Source: Cymbomonas tetramitiformis
Taxonomy: Eukaryota; Chlorophyta; Pyramimonadophyceae; Pyramimonadales; Pyramimonadaceae
DNA length: 64,000 nt
Assembly: GCA_001247695.2 (NCBI GenBank)
Contig: LGRX02035493.1
Location: 80,926-144,925 of the forward strand
Direction of reading: 5' to 3'
Each line of letters begins with the position of its first letter. The first letter of the stretch is position 1. A program made the position numbers and the translations under genes. Positions 53,633 to 62,707 of the stretch are shown here, one piece after another. Under the pieces are notes generated by a model, which worked only from the letters and a program-made list of their open reading frames with translations, was not told the DNA's origin and searched no databases.

Positions 53633-54133
53633 ATGGCCAATATTGGAATATTGCAGTATTGGATATGGCCTTTCGATACTTTTACGTTTCGCGACTGCCA
53701 GTTACAACAAGCCCAATGGGTTCCTGAAGACCCTTTAATTCTCCGCTTGTGGCAGCAAGCGCGGGAACAAGCAGACGAAGACTGGGAGGACTTCGGGCAA
53801 CATGCAGTTAATCTCAGGACCTATCACTGGTGGAGTTTTTGGCCGATGTACGTCCACGGCCGTAGATCCAGCGAAAGGTTCGGTGTGAGGCATCTCGTGT
53901 ACTGGTATGAGGGCGGGTGGATCTACCACCGATACTCAGATTTGGAGTGGCGGGCCTGGCGAAATAGAAACCGCTACAGCGAAACAACGCACGGTGCCCT
54001 GACAGAGCTGGAAAGCGATCTGCTGCAAGAAGATGATAGGATATGCGCAGTTTGCGGGCGTATGTTAAGAACCTGCACCCTGGCGCGCATATTTGATGCT
54101 AGCGCGTGCAATGAGGAGACGTATGCTTGGTAG
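53633..54133 (+). CDS. Hypothetical Trp-rich protein
   Basis: A 166-residue ORF, MANIGILQYWIWPFDTF..., unusually rich in Trp, Tyr and Arg (YHWWSFWPMYVHGRR, VYWYEGGWIYHRYSDLEWRA). Near the C-terminus is a Cys cluster ICAVCGRMLRTCTLAR...ASAC that could bind zinc. An AATAAA lies 30 bp after the stop (54163). No signal peptide or clear membrane segment. I do not recognise a family. It may belong with the DUF7869-type gene to the right, but runs on the opposite strand and converges on it. Confidence 0.45.
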   Translation: MANIGILQYWIWPFDTFTFRDCQLQQAQWVPEDPLILRLWQQAREQADEDWEDFGQHAVNLRTYHWWSFWPMYVHGRRSSERFGVRHLVYWYEGGWIYHRYSDLEWRAWRNRNRYSETTHGALTELESDLLQEDDRICAVCGRMLRTCTLARIFDASACNEETYAW

Positions 54134-54270
54134 CTAACACTTATGTCACGTGACTGTACACAAATAAACCGTATATTTACATGTATGAAAAACAATAAGT
54201 TTCACGCCGTGTTGCCATTGTAATCTAGTGTGCGTGCCACGAGGAATGAATGAGGCTGTGTTGCTTACCT

Positions 54271-57200
54271 TCACCTGTCCAACGCCTCGGAGGCCAAGTT
54301 TTCCCTGGCCACCTTCAGAAGTTCTGCCTTTTCAGGTCCTCCTGGAACTCCGCCGACAGCAGGTTTGCCAGGAGGTTCGTCCCAGCAAGTCAGGATCTCG
54401 CTCGCATCGAAGTCGTACCAACCTGTCACTTTCGGAGCGGCTCTCCGGAAGGCGTTCTCCGCGAACAAGCTGTTCAAGTCAGAGAAGGTTTTGCTTGTTC
54501 TCCTCGTTCTCGGCATAAGCAGAGGCGCACATGGAAGCCAAAACCCCCACTTCACTCTGTTCGTGTTCAGATCCACCTCCAAGACCTCCACGAAATGCAT
54601 GGGCATGGACACGGCGTTGTTCCCAGGCATGCGGATAGTAAAGCTGCAGCCGTCGTTGCCCGCGGCCACCGTAACTGCGAAACTTTTGCCCGCACTCTTC
54701 GCCAGCATGTCGATGGTGTAGTCCGTAGGAAGGTTACGGTAGGCCAACGGTATGTCGTCGTCCGGGTCGTCCGAGTCGTCCTCGTCGTCCTCGTCGTCCT
54801 CGTCCATCGAGACGCCTGCGAACTGTCCAGTGGCCGCCTCCGGGCGATGCGCGTTCTCCACCTGCTCCGCAATCTGATTTGCATCCTCGAAAAAGCAATC
54901 GTCGTCAGGAGCGAAGCTGTCCGTTATAAGGGCGCCTGTCGGACCGATCACAGAGGCCGCTCGGAATAGCACTCGTCCCTTTTCACGACCCCGCGCTTGT
55001 CGAGACTTCCCGGGTGGAGACTTGCTCCCTGGGGACGCCTTTGCCAATGGCGAACTGCGTGCACGCTTGTCGCTTGGAGCTCGTGCTTGATCTCCCTGTG
55101 GCGCTGCAGGAGCAGGGCATCCTCGGCCACCTGCGCCTGGCCCTCGTGCTGCCGGTGCCTGTGGTCGAGTAGGCATAGCTTCGTTGGTTTGCGGGCCTCG
55201 CGCAGCAGCTCCTTCTCGTCTTGCCTGTGTAGTGGCTGTTACAGCCTCGAGTGATGGCGCCGCCCGCGCAGCTCCGCCGGCTTCGGAAGTTCTTGCAGGC
55301 AAGGCCTGCTCCGTACCCGGCGACGCATCCTCCCCGGTTTCCTCACCTGTCGTCGCTCGGCTTTTTTTTCGAAGGACTCTGAGTTGTTCGTGGTGGGCCT
55401 TTCGGGCGACATCCGTCGCTTCAAATAAGGCCTTCGCCAACGGCTCCTTGAGTGGGCGTTCAGGAAGTTCAACTCCCAGGTGGTGCAACGCTGCTTTACA
55501 CTCGGCCACCGTGTACCTGCAATGGCAGCCGACGCGTAAGACATACAGCTAAGACTCAGGTAGGCATAATACTTGCAAGACCTAACAATGAAATCGAGGT
55601 GCTCGCAACCGACCAACGGGACGAACCAAAAATCGACGGACTCGACGTCCCTCGCTTTCTCCACGCACTTGCGCACGATCTCTTGTGGAGGTTTCCGCGG
55701 AAGGTCCTTGCTTAACACGTTGCGACCATCGGATAACACTTCGAACTGTTCGGGCATCGTCCGTTCTGGCACCTCCTCCTGCACTGGCTTCTTGTGCCAG
55801 GCGTTCTCGTAAAGCTCCTTCAAATCCACAGGAGCCTGTGGGGTCGGCTTCGGTCCAGCCCAGACATCGTAGTCCTCGGCGGTCTTGGGCAAGGGAAAGT
55901 ACCCGAGCAACGTGTCCAGCGTGTCACTTGGAATACGGTAGTGGATGTAGTCGCACATGCGACTGAAAGCAGTGCGAGTTTCCCTCTCTTCCTTCGGGTC
56001 TAGCGGCTTCACCCCTTCTAACGTGGGGCTGCTGTCGAAAGCTGGGTAAGTTTTCATTACCTCCAGGCCCTTACGGAGATCCTCATCCACTCCGTCAGGC
56101 ATGTGGTTTGCGTATTGTTCTCCAAAATTTGTACTTCAGCCGTGTAACACCATCCACGTCCTTCTCGAAGTGCATCAGGTGTGTACGCCTGACTTTCCCA
56201 GAATAGCCTTCAAACTTTGGGTTTATGTGCGGCTCCAGCCAAGCCTTGAAGTCCAACTGTTGGCCTTGTACGTCCGTGATTTTGGTGAACTTCTTCACCG
56301 GCCAGCTTCGTAACCAGCCAATCCACGATTCCAGGGTCAACAGCCACACTCCAGATTTGCGCGCGTCTTTCCCAAATATGAACATCTTGATGAGTCCAAA
56401 CCAACCGTCGCAGTCGTTATGGGTGTGCGCGACCATCAGACGGTGGAAGACAACCACGTTGTAAATATTGTAGTGCACCAACACCGCACAAAACGCGAAC
56501 GTGTTCTTGTTCCAGTTTTCTGAGCCACCATCCAGCTGCAAATGAAGCTCCTTCCGGAAGTAGCGCTTGCCCGCGCGACCTTGTGCGGTGTAGTGCAACA
56601 AGTTCCACAGTGTCGTGAGCAGCATGTTTGCACCCTTAGCCCCGCTCCAAGGGAGCCCAACGGAAAATAGAAGCAACGAGCCATGAAGTATCGTGAGCTG
56701 CAGGTGTAGGTTAAAGAAATGCTGTTTCTTCTCGCTGATGCCCTTAACTTGATGCGGGGCATGCGGAACAACCGTGTTCTGATTTGCCGCGCCGTCCGCC
56801 GCTATGGAGTCGATCCGACCGTCAGGGTCAGAACCCTCCTTCCGCCTGAGGTCATAACACGTGCGTTGCAACCTGTGAATGTAGTCGTGTCGCGCGAAAC
56901 GAGCAGAATAGGCGTCCCAGCGTGCAGGTTCGCGACCCTGTTGTCCAAGAAGCTGAGCCCTCTCTGCTCCCAGATCGTCACATGTCGTGCAGATTCCGGA
57001 CACCTCCACCTTCGCCCTTACCGTTATGTCTCGAGCCTTGAGCAGGTTTTTCACGTATATTTTGAAGGTTTCAGCACATACTGCCCACTGGTCCTCTGTG
57101 TCGAACTTATACAAGTCGTACTGCACACCATAATCGATGGGTGGAATTTGGCGCGCACCACTTACCGGCATCCTCTGTGGTGCTCCTTTCAACATATTCG

Positions 57201-57663
57201 AATCCGCCCACTCGCGGAACACCTCCTCGTGGTAGGAAATCTTCGTCACCACCGCCTTCGCCACAGGGAATGCAGTTGTTGCCGGTAGTTCCCCCTTCTC
57301 TTCAAGGATAAGTGCCTTATATCGCTGGTACGAGCTCCTGGGGAGCGCCCACACTGTTCTGAACGCCTCCTCGCAGATCTCCTTTTCGAAAAGCTTCAGG
57401 GTGCCAATAACACGCTCTCCAGACTCGCGCTTCACGATCGCTTTGCGCATAGTTGCCATAATGTAAGACTTGAACTCAGTTTGGCCCATGCGCTCCTTAT
57501 GGTCCATATTGCCCTTGAATGTGCTGAACAAGAAACTGCAGTTCCGATCGCACCCACAGCTGAAACCGCCCTCGCATAGTCCGGGAATATTGGACTGTGC
57601 AATTTGAAGAGTCTTCTGCTTTGACAATCTCCTGCCGCTGGAGTTGCTGCTATTGCTGCTCAT
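54271..57663 (-). CDS. DUF7869-like transposase-type protein, with one intron and one frameshift
   Basis: It starts MSSNSSNSSGRRLSKQK (57663). A Cys cluster FSCGCDRNC comes early, then long helical segments. An RNase H-like catalytic pattern follows: D in SIAADGAAN, D in LHLQLDGGSENWN, D in HTHNDCDGWFG. The GHTHxDxD-type motif after a Val/Phe strand marks the DUF7869 family, often near transposons. The frame shifts by one base at 56095-56102 (KPHA stop versus MPDGVDEDL). A 56-bp intron at 55517-55572 (GTATTA...TTGCAG) joins FIVRSCK to YTVAECKAAL. The C-terminal part is Pro/Ala-rich, then acidic (DEDDEDDEDDSDDPDDD), and ends SEALDR. GTAAGC just after the stop may be another donor. Function inferred, unproven. 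Confidence 0.6.
55517..55572 (-). other. 56-bp spliceosomal intron
   Basis: Minus-strand GTATTATGCC...GCCATTGCAG. Removal joins SCK to YTVAECK in frame and avoids a stop further on. Confidence 0.65.
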
Positions 57664-57739
57664 CTTGCGAGACGCGTACCGTTGTTATGCTGTTTCATAT
57701 TTGAACGCTTACCTGATATGAGGGTCCTTGTTTCCTAGA

Positions 57740-58437
57740 ACTTGGGCGGGGTTATGACCTTGACCGCCCAAGTTTTCTAGAACTTGGGCGGGGCGATGAC
57801 AGTGACCGCCCAAGTTTTCGAGAACTAGGGCGGGGCGATGACCGTGACCGCCCAAGTTTTCGAGAACTTGGGCGGGGCGATGACAGTGACCGCCCAAGTT
57901 TTCTAGAACTTGGGCGGGGCGATGACAGTGCCCGCCCAAGTTTTCGCCCAAGTTTTCGAGAACTTGGGCGGGGCGATGACCGTGACCGCCCAAGTTTTCT
58001 AGAACTTGGGCGGGGCGGTGACAGTGACCGCCCAACTTTTCGCAGACTTGGGCGGGGCGATGACAGTGACTGCCCAAGTTTTCGAGAACTTGGGCGGGGC
58101 GATGACAGTGACCGCCCAAGTTTTCTAGAACTTGGGCGGGGCGATGACCGTGACCGCCCAAGTTTTCGAGAACTTGGGCTGGGCGATGACCGTGACCGCC
58201 CAAGTTTTCGAGAACTTGCGCGGGGCGATGACCGTGACCGCCCAAGTTTTCGAGAACTTGGGCGGGGCGATGACAGTGACCGCCCAAGTTTTCTAGAACT
58301 TGGGCGGGGCGATGACCGTCACCGCCCAAGTTTTCGAGAACTTGGGCGGGGCGATGACAGTGACCGCCCAAGTTTTCGAGAACTTGGGCGGGGCGATGAC
58401 AGTGACCGCCCAAGTTTTCTATAACTTGGGCGGGGAG
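57740..58437. repeat. 42-bp minisatellite between divergent genes
   Basis: Sixteen full copies plus a partial of a 42-bp unit. Each unit contains an inverted pair AACTTGGGCGG...CCGCCCAAGTT around GGCGATGACAGTGA; TTTTCGAGA or TTTTCTAGA joins them. One unit has a 12-bp duplication (near 57943). Because 42 is a multiple of three, long repetitive frames run through both strands (for example PAQVLENLGGHCHR repeats). I read these as by-products, but translation is not excluded. It lies between the starts of two divergent genes. Confidence 0.95.
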
Positions 58438-58463
58438 TTTCGCAGGGTTAAACAGAGCCCGTT

Positions 58464-59684
58464 GTGCTGCATACAAAACTTTTCGCAATGTCTTTTTGTC
58501 TACCGTCAATTGTAATAGATCTTTTGGAGGAGGTGTTTCATGATGATAATAAACTTCTGGAAGATATCCAGAAGTTTAAGAATGACGGCACGCAGTTGAA
58601 GACGGATTCGGCGGTGATAGCGCGGTGCGTCGGGAAGGAGAAGGCGGGTGTTGATAATGATGCGCTAATGGATTTGGGCTCTCACATCGAGACAAAACAA
58701 GAGCTCGCCCAGGTTGAAACCCTTAAGTTAGTAGACGAAGAAGGGTTTGGGTATCTTCGGAAAGGTTTCCTGTTCAGCTTGCACTCGGGAGATGCGTCGC
58801 GTCGACAGGTGGACATAGACATAATGCGACGGTTCGATCGCTTAAAAGAAGTTTACGCACCTTGGACCGGAGACAGCGAGGACCAAAAGGCGAAAACGGC
58901 GTGGGAATTACGAGCCCACACGACTTGCGTGGATCTTCTGGAGGATATGAGGGATAGGGCAGACGAGTCTGGCTCGTCTCAACCATCATCCCCAGGTACT
59001 GTTCGAAAACCTAAATTTCACTTTGTCGCGTCCTCCGTGTTCTTGATGGAACATCGTGTGTCCTCAGGTTCGACGCCGGGAGATGCGTTCGTCCGCACGC
59101 ACCTCTGCAAGATTCTGAAAGAACCATCTGAAGGAGGGGCACCTCGCTTGCTTCGGGGGAACGATACGGACCGTGGGGAACTGGTTGCTTTCAATCTCGC
59201 CGCCGAGATTACGGACCCCCATAACTATGTTTTGTGTGTTGTTGTTCACACAACAGAGGAAAACAAGACGGTCATGGTCCGATATTTAGATTCTAAGGAG
59301 TCAGGACATCTTCTGGAGATTGGTTTAGAAGTGGATAGCGACGTACACTACATCGTGCAGCCTGAAGGGCGCGAGGCTTTCAAACTGGGGCAGCGGATGT
59401 TGTGCCTGCTTCAGGATGCCCACAGTCGAAAGTTGGATGAGTCTGAACGGCAGGAACTTGACAGGTATTTCGACGAAATGACTTACGAGGACGAGAAGTT
59501 TGCGGTATATATGGGGCAACAGTTGCCTGCCGGGTCGGCCTTCATCCAGGTGCAAGAACTCGGAGGCCGGCAGATTCACGCCGACCAGTTTGCCGTCCTT
59601 GGAGAAGAGTTGCTCCGCCGGGTTAGCCCCTTTGCTTTGTGTGAAAAGCTGCAGGGTGCGTTCGCCTTCACCTTCGTAAAATAA
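58464..59684 (+). CDS. Unknown protein, divergent partner of the DUF7869-like gene
   Basis: 406 residues from Met 58464; a Met at 58488 (MSFCLPSIVIDLLEEV) may be the real start. Helical, charged N-terminal half (DDNKLLEDIQKFKNDG; KTAWELRAHTTCVDLLEDM). Then a mixed alpha/beta region (KFHFVASSVFLMEHRVSSG, NYVLCVVVHTTEENKTVMVR) and an acidic helical segment (SERQELDRYFDEMTYEDEKF). No family recognised, no membrane segment, no introns needed. It shares the minisatellite-bearing upstream region with the gene at 57663, suggesting one element or operon-like pair. The last 360 bp overlap an opposite-strand frame, so the true C-terminus is uncertain. Confidence 0.5.
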   Translation: MLHTKLFAMSFCLPSIVIDLLEEVFHDDNKLLEDIQKFKNDGTQLKTDSAVIARCVGKEKAGVDNDALMDLGSHIETKQELAQVETLKLVDEEGFGYLRKGFLFSLHSGDASRRQVDIDIMRRFDRLKEVYAPWTGDSEDQKAKTAWELRAHTTCVDLLEDMRDRADESGSSQPSSPGTVRKPKFHFVASSVFLMEHRVSSGSTPGDAFVRTHLCKILKEPSEGGAPRLLRGNDTDRGELVAFNLAAEITDPHNYVLCVVVHTTEENKTVMVRYLDSKESGHLLEIGLEVDSDVHYIVQPEGREAFKLGQRMLCLLQDAHSRKLDESERQELDRYFDEMTYEDEKFAVYMGQQLPAGSAFIQVQELGGRQIHADQFAVLGEELLRRVSPFALCEKLQGAFAFTFVK

Positions 59685-60545
59685 AACGAGCGAAGACAAA
59701 GAGGATTGCACGCTCTTGCCCTCTTGCTCCATGATGAAGTCGAAGAGGCGCGCACGTGCGTCCATCACACGTCTGGGGGCTTGTGCTTCGTACCACCGTG
59801 TGAACAGTGTCCGGAACTGGGCCTCCTCGAAACTCTTGTCCAAACACCGAGCGTGAATCCCCATGTTCGCAACGAGGTGCAAGTCACAGCCTTTCTCCAA
59901 CGAGTTGCCCGCCTCGTCCCGCGTCATGTACTTCTTTCGGTCCTCCATGCGCATGAACTTGTTGTAGTTCAAGCGAATGCCGATCCAGCCTCCGCCACCC
60001 GCGTCACGGATGAAACCGACGGGACGAAAGCAGATCTCACCTTTTGGGTTGGTCTTTACCCAAACCTCCTTGTCTCGATATTTCGCGAAGTCGGCGTCCT
60101 CCATGGCCACCGTCCGGCAAGCGTAGTCGATGCCTTGCCACATCTTCTCCTCATCCACACCGCGTTCACCCGCCGGCAGGACGAAGGTTGCCAGTTTTAT
60201 CAACCCAATTCCGGGCACGACCGTTGCAACCTTCTCGACAACGCGACCGTTAATGCAGCTGTGGCCACCATCAGAACATGCGTAGCAACCGATGAACGGA
60301 GGCTTACCGAGAATGCGGTCCATCAACAGCATGATCTTCGCGGGGGACCACGGCAAGTCCAGGGGGCACATGAACCAGTTCAGAGGGGCGGTGTCGAAAA
60401 GAAGAGTACGGTATCCCTTTGAGTCCAGGATCCGTTTCATTTCCTTGACCTCGTCATCAGCAGCACGCTCGGGGGCACGTTGAGTCGCACGGTGTTCTTT
60501 CATCACGTCGCGGACGGCGCGAGCGTCTTGCATTTCGCGGGCCAC
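59685..60545 (-). CDS. Unknown protein, convergent with the previous gene
   Basis: The open frame on the minus strand runs from 60545 past 59685 to 59325. The stretch beyond 59685 overlaps the plus-strand gene and may be partly spurious. Protein-like segments are GYRTLLFDTAPLNWFM, PPFIGCYACSDGGHSC, DKEVWVKTNPKGEICFRP and GGGWIGIRLNYNKFMRMED. The first codon is GTG directly after an acceptor-like CCATTTTAG, so an upstream exon is likely; the first Met is at 60533. No family recognised. It may be part of the same transposon as the DUF7869-like gene. Confidence 0.45.
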
Positions 60546-60589
60546 CTAAAATGGAACCATGCATTAAGAATAACATGTCCCCGACTTAT

Positions 60590-62236
60590 AACGGAAAGGT
60601 AACACAAAAATAGGGCGATACCTTGTAATGGCCATGATAATAACTCACAAGGCAAACTGAAAGGCGAGAAGTTGATTAAAACACACTACTCGGCTATATA
60701 CGAGAAAATGAGAGGGAACCCTAACCCGAAGGGGACATACCTACAGGAAAAGGGTGGAATATGGGCGCATGACGGCAGAATTGGACAGAAATATTTTGCA
60801 CAATGCCTACAAATGGTGAAACGCGGAGGTGAAATGAAAATAAACATGAATGAACGACATTGGACATTTAGCGAATTGCACCAGGAGCTCTACGTAAAAA
60901 TACGAACTTTCGCAAAAACAACCCAAATGGGCAAATGTTTTGAGGGGACACTCAAAGGACGCACACAAATAAATATTGAGGAAAACAGAGCTCAGAGGTG
61001 CAGTAAAGGGGATGTGAGAAGGCTGCAGCCGCACGTAACGCGTAACAAAGGGGGCAATACGGAAGGAAGAACACGCGAACAAAGGAGGTACACAGAGAAC
61101 AATGACCATGAAAACGACTCACAAGGCACACTGAAGAATGAGGAGCCGATTGAAACAAACTACGCGGCAATATACGAAAAAATTAGAGGAAACCCTAACC
61201 CGGGGGGGCATACCTACAGGAAAAAGGGGAAACAGGGACACATGACGGCAAAAATGGACAGAAATATTTTGCACAATGCCTAAAAATGATGAAACGAAGA
61301 GGTGGAATGAAAATAAGCATGCAAGGACGACATTGGACATTTAGCGAATTGCTCCAGGAGCTCTACGTTAAAATACGAACTTTTGTAAAAACAACCCAAA
61401 TGAACAAATATTTTGAGGGGACACTCAATAGGCATACACAACTAAATATTGAGGAAAACGGAGCCCAGTAATGCAGTAAGGTGGAAGGAAGGAGGCTGAA
61501 AGAGTATGTAACGCGTACAAAGGAAACAATACGGAACGAGGAACACGAGAACAAAAGAGGTGTGCAGGGAATAATGGCCATGATAGTAACTCACAAGACA
61601 CACTGAGAAGTGAGAAGTCGATTAAAACAAACTGCGAGGCTATTTATAAGAAAACGGGAAGGAACCCTAACCCTGAGAAGGTGTACCTAAAGGATGAAAG
61701 GGGAATCTATGGCAGTACATACAGGCAAAACCAGACAAAAATACTTTACACGATGCTTGCAAATGACGAGATGCGGAAGGGACATAAAAATGAGTGCGAA
61801 CGGACGACATTGGACATTAAGTGAATTGTGCTGGGAACAATTCGTAAAAAATCGAAGTTTTGCAAAAATGGACCCAGGGGCGAAACATTTGGGGAACCCC
61901 AGGGGGGGACACAAAAATATAGGGAAAGTGGCGAGGCTAGAAAATGCAGTAAGGTGGGCACAGGAGGACCACACACAAATGTAACGCGTAACAAGGAATA
62001 TGACACGAAGTGCGGAGCGCATGAAAACTGGCGGAACAAGCGAAACCCAAACAGCGCACGGGGAGAAAGTTGGCAAGAGATGGACTGTACCCACGATAAC
62101 GTTGCAATAAACAAAGCAATACTTGTAATTTGCGCTATAACCACGGTCCTGACAAGCAGTAACATTAGAGGACGAAAAAGACTAGACCAAAAGCCAACAC
62201 AAAATACACAGACAAAAGAATGCAAGGAGATTAGCA
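60590..62236. repeat. ~473-bp tandem repeat, about 3.3 diverged copies
   Basis: Units start near 60660, 61131 and 61604 with GAAG..GATTRAAACAAACT. They contain GGAACCCTAACCC, GACATTGGACATTTAGCGAA, TACGAACTTTCGCAAAAACA and GTAACGCGTAACAAAGG. Copies differ by substitutions and small indels, so the array is old. The Lys/Arg-rich frames inside are repeat products. No gene is recognised. Confidence 0.8.
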
Positions 62237-62239
62237 GGA

Positions 62240-62707
62240 CCCTACGGTCCTAGCAAATTGTAGTATGTGTACTAAAGGTGTCCTAAAGGCATAGTAAAGG
62301 ACAGTTAGTACGTATGGGCGTTAGGATGCCGGTAGTGTAATATATTACAGGCATACTATCGCCACATTGGCGCGTTAAGATGCGCGTACTACAGGCGTCC
62401 TAACGGCACTGCGCCTTAAGTATGCGTTGGCCCCAACTGGAGCAGGGGTGAGTGGTGGGGCACGTGTGGGTGTGCAGATCACTGAGATGGCGTTTTATGG
62501 TGACTAGAAGGCCAGGGGAAGTTTATTCCGCGGAGTATGGTGGGATTCGGGGAAAGTATTACGCGGGCTGAGTTTCTCGGATATGTAGGGACGTTAGGAT
62601 GGCGTTAGCATGCCTCTAGGATGTCATTAGGAGGTTGACGTTAGGACGTAGTTAGGATGCTCGTAGGCAAAGTTAATACGCTAATGGCACTCTAGCGGCA
62701 CTGCGCC
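62240..62707. repeat. Degenerate GTTAGGATG repeat field
   Basis: Words such as GCGTTAGGATG, GTCATTAGGA and GACGTTAGGACG recur irregularly. The same words occur in both introns of the adjacent gene and resemble those at 50.2-51.3 kb. Confidence 0.6.

Noticed and set aside
57709..58509. 266-codon minus-strand frame of PAQVLENLGGHCHR-type repeats
   Set aside because: It follows exactly from the 42-bp minisatellite (a multiple of three), and a similar frame exists on the plus strand. Kept as a repeat, with the coding option only mentioned.
59325..59684. Minus-strand extension as certain coding sequence
   Set aside because: It overlaps a plus-strand frame that looks equally good. Left as uncertain and treated as a finding.
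60672..61283. 203-codon frame in the 473-bp array
   Set aside because: It spans satellite units, its frame is not conserved in the third unit, and its composition is biased.
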